From: Candidatus Binatia bacterium
Lineage (GTDB): Bacteria; Desulfobacterota; Binatia; HRBIN30
Assembly: GCA_023150935.1 (NCBI GenBank)
Contig: JAKLJW010000021.1
Span: forward strand, 25,439 to 89,438
Reading direction: 5' to 3'
DNA: 64,000 nt
The position numbers and the translations under genes were made by a program. The notes beneath the pieces were generated by a model. It saw only the letters and a program-made list of their open reading frames with translations, did not search any database and was not told where the DNA came from. Positions 54,424-63,945 of this stretch are shown piece by piece (positions within the stretch are counted from its first letter, which is position 1; each line of letters starts with the position of its first letter).

Positions 54424-56151
54424 TCAGCCGCGCCGTCCGCCCTTGAGTGATGCCAGGAACCCAAGCAGGGTCCTGGTGTTGACGATATCGTCCCTGGTCG
54501 CCCAGCCTCGCCGCGCCATGGCCACGCCGTAGTGCAGGTAATGCATATGGGCCAGGCTGTGCGCGTCGGTGTCGATGATCAGAGGCACGCCCGCGGCCAC
54601 CGCCTTGCGGATGTGCTCGTCCTTCAGGTCCAGGCGGTCCGGATGGGCGTCGATCTCCAGCACCGTTCCGGTGCGTTTGGCCGCCGCGATGACGGCGTCG
54701 ACGTCCAGATCGATAGCCTCGCGACGCAGGACCACGCGTGCCGTCGGATGGAAAAGTATATCGGCGTTCGGGTTCTCCATGGCCCGTATCACCCGCCGCG
54801 TCTGCGCCGTCCGCGACAGACCGAAATGGGAGTGAACGGCCACGCCGACGACATCGAGCTGTGCCAGCGTCGCGTCATCGATGTCGAGCCGACCGTCCTT
54901 GTCGATGTTGACCTCGGCTCCCTTGAGCACCCTGATGCCCGCCAGGCGCCGGTTCAACTTGTCGATCGCCGCCATTTGCCGCCGGAGTTGTTTTTCGTCG
55001 GACCCGCCGGTCATTGCCAGTCCGCGCGTGTGATCTGTGATGGCGATGTACTCGTGCCCAAGTCGCTGCGCCTCGGCCGCCATCTCCTCGATCGTGTTGG
55101 CGCCGTCGGTCCACGTCGTCTGCAACTGCAGGTCGCCGCGCAGATCGTCGTAATCGACGAGCGCAGGGAGGCGACCGGCGGCGGCCGCCTCGATCTCGCC
55201 GTTATCCTCGCGCAACTCGGGAGGGATGTACGGCAGGTCGAGCGCCGCGTAGACCTCCGCCTCGGTCTTGCCGGCAATCGCCCGCTGGCCGCGAAAAACG
55301 CCATACTCGTTGAGCTTCAGGCCGCGCTCCTGGGCCCGGCGGCGCAAGGCGACGTTGTGAGCCTTGCTCCCCGTAAAGTAGTTGAGCGCCGCACCGAAGC
55401 TGGCCGCCGGAACGACCCTCAGGTCGACGTCCATTCCGGAAGACAACTTCACGCTCGATTTGGTCTCGCCCTTGCCGTGCACGTGAACGACCTCGGGCAT
55501 GGCAACGAACGCGTTCATGACGCGCCCGGGGTCGGCCGCAACCACCAACACGTCGCCGTCGCCCACGGTTTCCTTGCGCCGCCGGATGGATCCCGCCAGC
55601 GCGACCTCCGTCACGCCCATGACGGCGCGCAGGCGAACTGCCAATTCCTCCATCACCGGCAGGGCGACACCCAGCGCAAAACGCCCGCTGTGTTGCTGAA
55701 CGAAACCGACGCCCTTCAAGATCTTCTGTTCGCTCTTCTCGCCGAAACCGGGCAGGCCGCGGATGCGGCCGGCACGTGCGGCACGCTCGAGGTCGGCGAG
55801 ATCACGCACGCCGAGCGACTCGTACAGTGCCTTGATGTGCTTCGGTCCGAGCCCCGCGACGGCGGTGAGTGCGCTCAAGTCGACGGGTGTCCGCGCCCGC
55901 AGCTCTTCGTAGTACGGGAGAGCGCCGGTTTCGATCAGCTCGATGATCTTCTCGCCGATGCCCCGGCCGACCCCGGGCACCGCCTCGATCGCCTTGACGC
56001 CGCCGCCGCGGTACAGCTCGGCAAGCTGCGCGTCGCTCGACTCGACGGCGTCTGCCGCCTTCTCGTAAGCCCGCGGTTTGAACGCGACGCCGTCCATGTC
56101 GAGGAAGATGGCGATCTCACGCAGCACGCGGGCGATCTCGGCGTTGGTCAT
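54424..56151 (-). CDS. polX: PolX: family X DNA polymerase with PHP exonuclease domain
   Basis: This 575-residue protein begins MTNAEIARVLREIAIFLDMD; GGAGGG lies upstream. Helix-hairpin-helix motifs are IEAVPGVGRGIGEKIIELIE and LTAVAGLGPKHIKALYES. The polymerase palm has AGSIRRRKETVGDGDVLVV with the paired metal Asp residues and MDVDLRVVPAASFGAALNYF with the third. The C-terminal PHP domain (about 320-560) has LQLQTTWTDGANTIEEMA, YIAITDHTRGLAMTGG, LEIDAHPDRLDLKD and LIIDTDAHS metal ligands. It acts in base-excision or gap-filling repair. The length matches bacterial PolX. Confidence 0.94.
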   Translation of the reverse strand: MTNAEIARVLREIAIFLDMDGVAFKPRAYEKAADAVESSDAQLAELYRGGGVKAIEAVPGVGRGIGEKIIELIETGALPYYEELRARTPVDLSALTAVAGLGPKHIKALYESLGVRDLADLERAARAGRIRGLPGFGEKSEQKILKGVGFVQQHSGRFALGVALPVMEELAVRLRAVMGVTEVALAGSIRRRKETVGDGDVLVVAADPGRVMNAFVAMPEVVHVHGKGETKSSVKLSSGMDVDLRVVPAASFGAALNYFTGSKAHNVALRRRAQERGLKLNEYGVFRGQRAIAGKTEAEVYAALDLPYIPPELREDNGEIEAAAAGRLPALVDYDDLRGDLQLQTTWTDGANTIEEMAAEAQRLGHEYIAITDHTRGLAMTGGSDEKQLRRQMAAIDKLNRRLAGIRVLKGAEVNIDKDGRLDIDDATLAQLDVVGVAVHSHFGLSRTAQTRRVIRAMENPNADILFHPTARVVLRREAIDLDVDAVIAAAKRTGTVLEIDAHPDRLDLKDEHIRKAVAAGVPLIIDTDAHSLAHMHYLHYGVAMARRGWATRDDIVNTRTLLGFLASLKGGRRG

Positions 56152-56279
56152 GGCCGCGGCCCTCCAAACCGGGACGGTACGTAAAGCGGGCGGTTCCCGC
56201 AACGGCCCGCAGACTGCTTTCCGGCTCTCAACCAAGCGTCCCCGAGGGTCGTCGCTCCTCGTCCGCAGGGTTTACTCCC

Positions 56280-56308
56280 TTGGCTCGCCCGCACCATGCT
56301 GTCATACT
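56280..56308 (+). promoter_or_regulatory. Possible leaderless promoter for the DUF3782-like gene
   Basis: TTGGCT (56280-56285) and CATACT (56303-56308) are 17 bases apart. The ATG at 56316 sits 7 bases beyond the -10, about where transcription would begin, and no ribosome-binding site precedes it. Confidence 0.3.
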
Positions 56309-56315
56309 GTTTCTC

Positions 56316-57077
56316 ATGAGCGCGCAACCGCGATCGGTGACTGCAGCGGTCATTGCCGACCTGGAAGCGGACCCCATGCTGCGAGACCACTTCGTCCGCG
56401 CTCTGGGCGACGGCATCGCCACCGCACGCGCGCTCGCCGAGCAGGGTCGCATCCTTGAGCGACACACCCAGGTACTCGAAGACCTGACTGAAGCCGTTCG
56501 CGATCAGGGTCGACACATCGAGGAACAGGGCAAACGTATTGAGGAACAGGGCAAACGTATCGAGGAACAGGGTAAACGTATCGAGGAACAGGGTAAGCGT
56601 ATCGAGGAACAGGGCAAACGCATCGAGCGGCAGGGTGAGCGTATCGAGGAACAGGGCAAGCGCGTCGAGCAGCAGGGTGAGCGTATCGAGGAGGCATTCC
56701 GGAGGGTGGAGGCACTCGGAGCCCGCTGGGGTTTGCACTCCGAAGAGGCGTTCCGAGAGGGAATGCGCTCGGTGCTCGAAAGACGCTTTAAAGCCAGGGT
56801 CCGTCATTGGGAGGGTTTCGATCCTGACGGGGTCGTTTTCGGTCACCCGGCGTCGATCGAGCTCGACCTGGTAATCAGCAACGGTACCAGCCTGGTTATC
56901 GAGGTTAAGTCTCACGTATCCGCGGCGGACCTCGCGGCGTTCGAGCGCAAAGCCAAGCTCTACGAGCAACAGACCCAGACCGCCGTCGCCCGTATGGTCG
57001 TCAGCCCGTCGGTGGACCCGCGTGCAGTTAAGATGGCCGAAGACCTGGGGATAGAGATATCCACCCACCTCGGGTGA
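56316..57077 (+). CDS. DUF3782-like PD-(D/E)XK protein with heptad tandem repeat
   Basis: This gene encodes 253 residues. The N-terminus is helical. Residues 69-124 are eight copies of a 7-residue unit, E-E-Q-G-K-R-I with variants, likely an extended coiled coil, encoded by 21-base repeats. The C-terminal domain (about 140-253) carries ASIELDLVISNGTSLVIEVKSHVSAAD: the Asp of IELD and E-V-K form a D-xn-ExK endonuclease-like site of the PD-(D/E)XK fold. It resembles the DUF3782 group. The target is unknown. Confidence 0.72.
   Translation: MSAQPRSVTAAVIADLEADPMLRDHFVRALGDGIATARALAEQGRILERHTQVLEDLTEAVRDQGRHIEEQGKRIEEQGKRIEEQGKRIEEQGKRIEEQGKRIERQGERIEEQGKRVEQQGERIEEAFRRVEALGARWGLHSEEAFREGMRSVLERRFKARVRHWEGFDPDGVVFGHPASIELDLVISNGTSLVIEVKSHVSAADLAAFERKAKLYEQQTQTAVARMVVSPSVDPRAVKMAEDLGIEISTHLG
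56520..56687 (+). repeat. 21-bp tandem repeat (8 units)
   Basis: Eight consecutive 21-base units lie inside the gene at 56316-57077. The first reads GAGGAACAGGGCAAACGTAT plus T. Units 1-5 are nearly identical; units 6-8 carry changes (GAGCGGCAGGGTGAGCGTAT). Near-identity of the early units points to recent expansion and possible length variation. Confidence 0.92.
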
Positions 57078-57120
57078 GAGTCCGCGGCGTTCCTGCCTCC
57101 ACCTCGAACGAGGCTGAGGC

Positions 57121-60100
57121 TCAGGCAGACGCCGATGCGGAGGAGGTTTGCGGTAAGGCCGGGTGCCGGCCGCGGCGCAACCAAGCCACCGTCGACTCCA
57201 GGTACGTGTAGTAGACCGGGGTCAGGTACAGCGTCACGAGCTGCGAGAACAGAAGGCCACCGACGACTGCCAGGCCGAGCGGGCGCCGCGCCTCCGCGCC
57301 GCCGCCGACCGCCAGCGCGATCGGCAAGGCCCCGAGTAGCGCCGCCATCGTGGTCATCATGATGGGCCGGAACCGCACGATGCAGCCGTCGTAGATGGCA
57401 TCCAGCGCACTCTTACCGCCCTTGCGCTGCGCGTCGAGCGCAAAGTCAATTTGCATGATCGCGTTCTTCTTCACGATGCCGATCAACATGACGATGCCGA
57501 CGAATCCGTAGATGTTGAGCTCGGCCCCGAACAACATCAGCGTCAGCAACGCGCCGAAGCCGGCCGATGGCAGCCCGGACAGGATCGTCAGGGGATGAAC
57601 GAAGCTCTCGTACAGGATGCCCAGCACTATGTAGATCACCAGGACCGCCGCGAGCAGAAGCAGCCAGAGCCCGGTCAGCGACGACTGAAACTCGTGCGCC
57701 ACCCCTTGAAAGGCCGTCGACACGGTTGCCGGCAAGGTCTGTCGCGCCACCGCCTGCACCCGCCCCACGGCCTCGCCCAACGAAACCCCCGGGCGGAGGT
57801 TGAACGAAATCGTCACCGCCGGCAGTTGCCCGGCGTGGTTGACCGTCAGCGGACCAACGCCTTCTTGCGGCCTGACCACCGCTTGCAGCGGCACGAGCTG
57901 GCCGCGCGCCGACCGCACATACAATAGCGACAACGCCGAGGGGTCGCGCTGATAACGGTCGTCGAGTTCGAGGATGACGCGGTACTGGTTGTTCGGCGCG
58001 TAGATCGTCGACACCCATCTGTCCCCGTAGGCGCTGTAGAGGGCGTTCTCGATCTGTTCGGCGGTAACCCCCAGCGTTGCGGCCTTGTCACGGTCGATCT
58101 CCAGTTGCACCTCCGGGTTGTGCACCTGCAGGTCGCTCGTGACATCCTGCAACTCGGGCAGCGCCCGCAGGCGCTCTTCCAGAACCCCGGCCGCGGCGTA
58201 CAGTTCGCTCGTGTTCGGACTCAGCAGCGTGAACTGATAGAGGCTCTTCGAAAGCTGTCCGCCGATCCGGATCCCGGGCAGCTCCTGCAAGAACACCCGC
58301 ATGCCGGGCACGCCGGCGGTCTGCCGGCGCAAGTCCTGAATTACCTCTCCGACCGCGGCCCGCTCCGCCCGCGGCACCAGGTTCATGAACATGCGCCCCT
58401 GATTGGAAGTGCTTCCCGCCGCCGCGTTCGTACCGACGACGCTCGACGACAACGACGCCACCGCGGGGTGCCTCCGCACGATCTCCGCTACTGTCTGCTG
58501 GTGCGCCGTCATCGCTTCGAACGACACCCCCTGCGTGGCCTCGGTGACCCCGAAGATGGCACCCAGGTCCTCGTTGGGAATGAACCCCTTGGGCACCCGC
58601 ACAAACAGGTAGACGGTGGCGACGAGGATCAGCCCCGAGACCACCATAGTCGCCGGACGGTGCCGTAAGACGACCCGCAGACTGCGCTCGTACGCCTCGA
58701 TCAACCAGCCGAACCCCCGCTCAGTCGCCAGATACAGGCGGCCGTGCCCCATCTCCGCGGCCGGCCGCAGGTAGCGGCTGCACAGCATCGGGGTCAAGCT
58801 CAGGGAGACAAAACCGGAAATGAAGATCGCGACGCAGATGGTTACCGCGAACTCGTTGAAGAGCCGCCCGAGGATGCCGGGCATGAACAGCACCGGAATG
58901 AACACAGCCGCCAGCGACAGGGTCATCGACAGGATCGTGAACCCAATCTCTTTCGAACCGTCGAGGGCGGCCGCCATGGGCCGCTTTCCCATTTCCATGT
59001 GCCGCACGATATTTTCCAGCATGACGATGGCATCGTCGACGACGAAACCGATCGATAGCGTCAACGCCAGCAACGAGAGGTTGTCGACGCTGAATCCGAA
59101 CAGATACATCGCACCGAAAGTCCCGACGATCGACAGCGGCAGTGCCAGACTGGGGATGACCGTCGCGGACACGTTGCGCAAGAACAGAAAGATCACCAGA
59201 ACCACCAGCACCAGCGCCACGACCATGGTGAACTTGACCTCGTTCACCGACTTCATGATCGACGCGGAGCGATCGAACATCACCTGCAGGTCGACCGACG
59301 GAGGCAGTTGCTGCTTGATGAGTGGCAGCAGTGCCTTAATGTTCTCGGCCACCGCAACCGTATTGCTGCCCGGCTGGCGTTGCACGCCGAGCACCAGCGA
59401 GCGCTGCAACCCCTCGGCGTTGCCGAACCACGACGCCGAACGGTCGTCCTCGACACCGTCGACGACACTGCCCAGTTCTTCCAGTCTCACCGGCGAGCCG
59501 TTGCGATAGGCGACGACTATCGGCCGGTAGTAAGTCGCCTCGGTGAGCTGCCCCGACGACCGCACCGTGTAGCGCTGCGCACTGCCTTGCAGTACACCGG
59601 TCGGCAGGTTGGTGTTGGCGGCGCGCACCGCCCGCTCGACCTCGTCGATACCGATGCCACGGCTCGCCAACTGCATCGGATCGAGCTTCACGCGCACCGC
59701 GTATTTCTGAGCACCGTAGACGAGCACCTGCGCAACGTCGGGAACCATAGAAAGGCGCTGCGCAATCAGAGTCTGCCCGTAGTCGTCAAGCTTCCAGAGC
59801 GGCAGCGTCGCCGACCGTAACGCCATGAATATGATCGGCTGGTCGGCCGGATTGGCCTTGCGGAACGTGGGCGGGCTCGGCATACCTGCCGGCAACAACG
59901 GCGCCGCCTGCGTAATCGCAGCCTGCACGTCCTGCGCCGCCGCGTCGATGTCACGTTGCAGATCGAATTGCAGCGTGACCTGCGTCGTCCCGAGCGAACT
60001 TGTCGAAGTCATCGACGCCAGACCGGCGATGGTCGTGAACTGCCGCTCCAGAGGCGTCGCCACCGCCGAAGCCATGGTTTCCGGACTGGCCCCCGGCAGG

Positions 60101-60249
60101 TTGGCAATCACGAGCAAAGTCGGAAAGTCGACGTTCGGGAGATCGCTGACCGGGAGCGTCCGATAGGCCAGGCCGCCGAACGCCAACAGGGCCAGCATCA
60201 CGAGCGTAGTTGCAATCGGACGCCGGACGAAAGGGGCGGAGATGTTCAC
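57121..60249 (-). CDS. RND efflux inner-membrane transporter (HAE1/Mdt-like)
   Basis: This 1042-residue protein is of typical RND length. GTG start overlapping the adaptor stop as GTGA. It starts VNISAPFVRRPIATTLVMLAL and has LPGASPETMASAVATPLERQ in the porter domain. Membrane charge-relay acidic residues are visible in LALTLSIGFVVDDAIVMLEN (TM4, D-D pair), and later TMGLATVF-like porters give way to FVGIVMLIGIVKKNAIMQIDF (TM10 Lys). It is probably a multidrug or solvent pump, closest by eye to the MdtB/MdtC-MuxBC subgroup. No outer-membrane channel gene is adjacent. Confidence 0.93.
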   Translation of the reverse strand: MNISAPFVRRPIATTLVMLALLAFGGLAYRTLPVSDLPNVDFPTLLVIANLPGASPETMASAVATPLERQFTTIAGLASMTSTSSLGTTQVTLQFDLQRDIDAAAQDVQAAITQAAPLLPAGMPSPPTFRKANPADQPIIFMALRSATLPLWKLDDYGQTLIAQRLSMVPDVAQVLVYGAQKYAVRVKLDPMQLASRGIGIDEVERAVRAANTNLPTGVLQGSAQRYTVRSSGQLTEATYYRPIVVAYRNGSPVRLEELGSVVDGVEDDRSASWFGNAEGLQRSLVLGVQRQPGSNTVAVAENIKALLPLIKQQLPPSVDLQVMFDRSASIMKSVNEVKFTMVVALVLVVLVIFLFLRNVSATVIPSLALPLSIVGTFGAMYLFGFSVDNLSLLALTLSIGFVVDDAIVMLENIVRHMEMGKRPMAAALDGSKEIGFTILSMTLSLAAVFIPVLFMPGILGRLFNEFAVTICVAIFISGFVSLSLTPMLCSRYLRPAAEMGHGRLYLATERGFGWLIEAYERSLRVVLRHRPATMVVSGLILVATVYLFVRVPKGFIPNEDLGAIFGVTEATQGVSFEAMTAHQQTVAEIVRRHPAVASLSSSVVGTNAAAGSTSNQGRMFMNLVPRAERAAVGEVIQDLRRQTAGVPGMRVFLQELPGIRIGGQLSKSLYQFTLLSPNTSELYAAAGVLEERLRALPELQDVTSDLQVHNPEVQLEIDRDKAATLGVTAEQIENALYSAYGDRWVSTIYAPNNQYRVILELDDRYQRDPSALSLLYVRSARGQLVPLQAVVRPQEGVGPLTVNHAGQLPAVTISFNLRPGVSLGEAVGRVQAVARQTLPATVSTAFQGVAHEFQSSLTGLWLLLLAAVLVIYIVLGILYESFVHPLTILSGLPSAGFGALLTLMLFGAELNIYGFVGIVMLIGIVKKNAIMQIDFALDAQRKGGKSALDAIYDGCIVRFRPIMMTTMAALLGALPIALAVGGGAEARRPLGLAVVGGLLFSQLVTLYLTPVYYTYLESTVAWLRRGRHPALPQTSSASASA

Positions 60250-61412
60250 CGATCCGACTCCGCCCGCACCCGAGGTGGCGCTTCCGCGCTTCTCGGGTCC
60301 ACCCGGCTGCCGGCGGTGAGCCGGATCTGTCCGTCGGTAACGATCTGCTCGCCGGCCTGCACACCCTCGGTAATGACGACATCGGCCCCGGTGCTCATCC
60401 CCACCGTGACCGGACGCACCTCGGCGACGCTTGCCGGCGTCACGACGAATACGAACTGCCCCTGTTGGCCGGTCTGGACCGCCGCCGCAGGCACCACCAG
60501 CGCGCCGTTCTCGGTCGAGACGGTCAGCGCCACGTTGACGAATTGGCCGGGCCACAGCGACTCGTCGCGGTTCGCGAAGAGCCCTTTGAGCCGCACCGTG
60601 CCGGTAGTGACGTCGACGCTGTTGTCGATGAACTCCAGACCGCCGCTTACCGCGGGCGTTCCGTCCGCCTCCGCCGTGACCGCCAGCGTCTCCGCCGCGG
60701 CCCGCCGCCGGATTGCCGGCAGGACCTGCTCGGGTACCGAGAAGGTCACGAACGCGGGCTGCACCTGGTTGATGACGGCCAGGGTCGTGTCGTTGCGCCG
60801 CACGACGTTACCGGGATGGACCAGCAACTGACCGACGCGGCCGTCGATCGGCGAACGAATCGTGCAGTACTGGAGCTGGAGCCTGGCGTTCTCGACCATC
60901 GCCTGCTCCGCACGTGTCGCGGCCCGCAATGCGGCCGCCCGCGTCGCGGCCTGGTCGTACTCGTCGCGGGAGATGAACCCGTCCTTGTACAGACGCTCGC
61001 GGCGATCGAACTCCACCTCGGCGTTGTTCGCCTCGGCAACGGTCTTCGCAAGGCTGCCTTCAGCCTGCCGCAGGGCGGCCTCGAAAGGCCGTGGATCGAT
61101 GGTGAACAGCAGGTCGCCCTTCCGTACGAAGGCGCCCTGCGCAAAGTGGACCTCTGCCAGTTGGCCGTCGACCTGCGGCTTCACCGACACCGTGGAAAAG
61201 GGGTCTACGGTACCGATGGCGCGGACCTGCACGGGGACGTCCTCGCGCCTGACCGTGGCCACCACCACCGGGACAGCCTCAATGCTCCCTCCGGCGCGCC
61301 CTCCGCCGTGACCCTCGGATTCCGAAGAACAACCGGCGAACACCGCCATGCCGGTGAGTGCCAACACCGCCGTCGCAAGTCCTATCTCTCGTCTTCGCAC
61401 CGCGATCCTCAT
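60246..61412 (-). CDS. RND periplasmic adaptor (membrane fusion protein) lipoprotein
   Basis: This gene encodes 388 residues with lipoprotein signal MRIAVRRREIGLATAVLAL and lipobox VFAGC (Cys28). The barrel-sandwich hybrid has VSVKPQVDGQLAEVHFAQGA and IRSPIDGRVGQLLVHPGNVV, separated by the alpha-hairpin (ERLYKDGFISRDEYDQAAT). The C-terminal half has AVQTGQQGQFVFVV. It bridges the inner-membrane pump (encoded next) to the outer membrane. Confidence 0.93.
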   Translation of the reverse strand: MRIAVRRREIGLATAVLALTGMAVFAGCSSESEGHGGGRAGGSIEAVPVVVATVRREDVPVQVRAIGTVDPFSTVSVKPQVDGQLAEVHFAQGAFVRKGDLLFTIDPRPFEAALRQAEGSLAKTVAEANNAEVEFDRRERLYKDGFISRDEYDQAATRAAALRAATRAEQAMVENARLQLQYCTIRSPIDGRVGQLLVHPGNVVRRNDTTLAVINQVQPAFVTFSVPEQVLPAIRRRAAAETLAVTAEADGTPAVSGGLEFIDNSVDVTTGTVRLKGLFANRDESLWPGQFVNVALTVSTENGALVVPAAAVQTGQQGQFVFVVTPASVAEVRPVTVGMSTGADVVITEGVQAGEQIVTDGQIRLTAGSRVDPRSAEAPPRVRAESDR

Positions 61413-61595
61413 GGCACTGCCTTCGAGGCTAGCATTCGTCCAACACCGGCGCGACCGGCCGGCGCCGCCGACAGCCCAGGGTAGACAACAACACACCATC
61501 CCAGGGCTGTGTTCCGTAACGCCTCCGGCGTAAGGAATGCCGATTCGGTTAGGACGCACAGGGGTGTAGGTTAACGCCTATCGTAGGCAGGGTCC

Positions 61596-62072
61596 TCAGA
61601 TCGCCTCCAGATACGGCGCGCAGACACGCCGTGTGGTCACCGCCGCCACCGCCGCATCGAGGGTCGCGCCGCAATTGACGTGAAGGTGGGCAATCGCCAC
61701 CGTGGGCGCCCGGTTGTAGCCGGCGTTGCAGTGCAGGTAGATGCACTCACCGGCGGCGCTCAGGCGTGCCAGCAGCGGGAGGACCGTATCCATCCGGCTT
61801 CGCATCGCCGCGATGTTGCCATCGGGAATCGGCACATGATGCCACTCGATCCCATGGTCACGGCAGGCGCCGCACAGCACCGCCGCCCGCAACCCCTTGC
61901 CAGCCAGGTCCGGATGGTCCTGCAGATTCACGATCGCCGTGACGCAATGAACATCGCGCAGCCACCCGATGTCATCGACGGTCGGGTACTCGCCGACGAA
62001 CAGACCGGGAACGATGGCGGAAAGGTTAGGCCGCCGCGCGGCGCGTAGCGCCGTCCACACCGGGATCGTCAC
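61596..62072 (-). CDS. Dual-specificity protein phosphatase
   Basis: This 158-residue protein begins with GTG; GGGGAG lies 5 bases upstream. LSAIVPGLFVGEYPTVDDIG and VTAIVNLQDHPDLAGKG lead to the signature YLHCNAGYNRAPTVAIAHLH, HCxxGxxR with catalytic Cys and Arg. The usual Ser/Thr after Arg reads APT. It is cytoplasmic and compact, typical of DSP-type bacterial Tyr or Ser/Thr phosphatases. The substrate is unknown. It lies directly after the Hint gene on the same strand. Confidence 0.88.
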   Translation of the reverse strand: MTIPVWTALRAARRPNLSAIVPGLFVGEYPTVDDIGWLRDVHCVTAIVNLQDHPDLAGKGLRAAVLCGACRDHGIEWHHVPIPDGNIAAMRSRMDTVLPLLARLSAAGECIYLHCNAGYNRAPTVAIAHLHVNCGATLDAAVAAVTTRRVCAPYLEAI

Positions 62073-62113
62073 TTGCGCTCCCCTGTCGGCCTACCGCCAC
62101 CCCTGCGCCGCTC

Positions 62114-62593
62114 TCATGTCGCCTTGCACAGGACCCCCGCGGTCAGGAAGAAACAACCGGTCCGATTCACCCCGAAACTGAAGATATCCGCCGTGCCACC
62201 GGGCGTGACGGCGTTCACGCGTAGAGCGCGTGTCGATGCTCGGCTTCCGCCGTCCACATCGTCGCGATAGGCGTATCCTTCCGGGTAGTGAAAGGCCGGC
62301 TCGAGCTCGTCACCGGCGCGCAGCGCATCCGCCCGGCACTCCGACATCCCTTTCTTGAAAAGCACCTGGTACGGCGCCACGCGGAAGCGGGCGCCCGTCT
62401 CCAGTTCCACCTCGACGACCGGTTGCTGCTCGCCGATCTTGCGCACCTCGAACAGCCGCCTGAAACGCACCCGTCCAGACGGCTCGCGGGTGAACACCGA
62501 CACGCCCTTACCCGCAAGACTGCGAATCGTCATCGCCCCTTCAGGGGTTTCTACCTTTGTGTCCGCCGCCAGGGCGCAAACCGGCTCGCTCAT
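62114..62593 (-). CDS. Stand-alone Hint (Hedgehog/intein-like) domain protein with degraded splice sites
   Basis: This gene encodes 159 residues, starting MSEPVC at 62593. The N-terminal block (CALAADTKVETPEGAMTIRSL) is the Hint block A with Cys6 as the would-be nucleophile. Block B (VEVELETGARFRVAPYQVLF) has Gln where inteins keep the His of the TxxH motif. The end TGCFFLTAGVLCKAT aligns with Hint endings of the form CFFANGVLVHN, but the terminal His-Asn is replaced. No extein-like flanks are present. Splicing is unlikely; a binding or scaffolding role is possible. Confidence 0.72.
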   Translation of the reverse strand: MSEPVCALAADTKVETPEGAMTIRSLAGKGVSVFTREPSGRVRFRRLFEVRKIGEQQPVVEVELETGARFRVAPYQVLFKKGMSECRADALRAGDELEPAFHYPEGYAYRDDVDGGSRASTRALRVNAVTPGGTADIFSFGVNRTGCFFLTAGVLCKAT

Positions 62594-62642
62594 GATCGCC
62601 GACTGCAGATATGCCACAGGCCGGCGGCCACACAAGCACCGC

Positions 62643-63842
62643 TCACCCGACCATAACCGCCGTGAGCGTGCGGCCGGACAGCGCGCGGCGCCAGGCCGCC
62701 TCGACGGTCGCCTGCGACGTGCGGCTGACGATGCGTTCGGCTTCTTCCGGAACCGGAAAGCCCGTAAGCGCCCCCTCGGCCAATGCCAGTGCCCGGTCGA
62801 TGCGGCTCTCGGCCAGCGACGCATAACGATAGCGCAGCTTCTTGCGTGCCCGCAGGAGTTCGTCCGGATTGAACCCTTCCGCGGCCGCTCGGGCACACGT
62901 CTCCTCAACCGCCCGGACCAGCCGATCTGCCGCGCTGCGCGCCGCGCTAGCTGCGATCGTCGCCACCGCCCAGCCCGCCCCGGACTCGACGGTCGCCGAC
63001 ACGTCGTAGCCCAGGCCGAGGCGTTCGCGGATCTCCTGAAACAAACGACTGTCAGGGTCGGCACCGACCAGGTCGATCGCCATCCCGACTGCGAGCAACT
63101 CGCGGGGGTCTGCGGGCACCGCCACCATCTTGATGAGATAGGCCTGCCCCCCGCTGCCGCGCCATCGCCGCGGTCCCGTTTGCCCGAACCGCACCGCCGG
63201 GGCAGCCCTAGAGACGGCCGGGCTGCCGGAGCGGAAGTGCCGGCGAACCGCCTTCACGGCTGCCTCCTCTTTCACGCCCCCGACCACCGCGAGAACGCTC
63301 CGCGCATGCGTGAAGTGGGTGCGGATGAAACCCGCTACGTGCGCGGCCTCGACGCCGCGCAGGTCCCGAATCGTGCCGCACACCGGATGCGCGAGCGCAC
63401 CGCCGAAGAAGCTGCCCCACGCCCGCGTGTGCAGGCGCTCGAACGGATCGTCCGCCCGGCTGCGGATCTCGTCAATGACTACTCGGCGCTCCTTGCGAAA
63501 GCGGTCCGAGTTCACTTCGCTACGGTAGAACTGCTCGGCGAGCAATCCCAGCGCGGCGTCGAGGTCCTCGTTGAACACCTCGAACGTGAGCGAGATGGTC
63601 TCGTAACCGGTGTCGGCGTTGTGCTCGCCACCCAACTCGGCGGCACGTCGGTTCAACGCCAGTTGATCGAGACTGGCCGTGCCCTGAAAGAGCATGTGCT
63701 CGGCCATATGCGCGATGCCCGGGTGCCGCCCGTCGAAACGGGCGCCCGCACGCACGCTGAGAGCGATCGCGGTGAGGGCTCCGGGTTGGTGCTGGTAAGC
63801 AACACGCAAACCGCAGTGCCGGAACGTGACGGTACGATGCAT
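62643..63842 (-). CDS. M16 zinc metallopeptidase (insulinase/pitrilysin type)
   Basis: This 399-residue protein carries one active and one inactive half, as usual. HPGIAHMAEHMLFQGTASLD holds the inverted zinc motif HxxEH, and ERRVVIDEIRSRADDPFERL supplies the third zinc ligand Glu. RLFQEIRERLGLGYDVSATVESGAG matches the second-half R/Y motif. It is cytoplasmic or periplasmic; no signal peptide is evident. The Hint gene follows 49 bases downstream. Confidence 0.92.
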   Translation of the reverse strand: MHRTVTFRHCGLRVAYQHQPGALTAIALSVRAGARFDGRHPGIAHMAEHMLFQGTASLDQLALNRRAAELGGEHNADTGYETISLTFEVFNEDLDAALGLLAEQFYRSEVNSDRFRKERRVVIDEIRSRADDPFERLHTRAWGSFFGGALAHPVCGTIRDLRGVEAAHVAGFIRTHFTHARSVLAVVGGVKEEAAVKAVRRHFRSGSPAVSRAAPAVRFGQTGPRRWRGSGGQAYLIKMVAVPADPRELLAVGMAIDLVGADPDSRLFQEIRERLGLGYDVSATVESGAGWAVATIAASAARSAADRLVRAVEETCARAAAEGFNPDELLRARKKLRYRYASLAESRIDRALALAEGALTGFPVPEEAERIVSRTSQATVEAAWRRALSGRTLTAVMVG

Positions 63843-63945
63843 CGGCGACAGGCCCGATTAGCGGACCGGTGGCGTCCGGGCAATGGCGTCGCTGCGCAAG
63901 TGGCCCCGGGCCGCCCGACTCAGCCAGGAGCCTGTCGGAGAAAGG

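Noticed and set aside
56520..56687. CRISPR array
   Set aside because: The units are contiguous 21-base coding repeats with no spacers; they encode a coiled coil.
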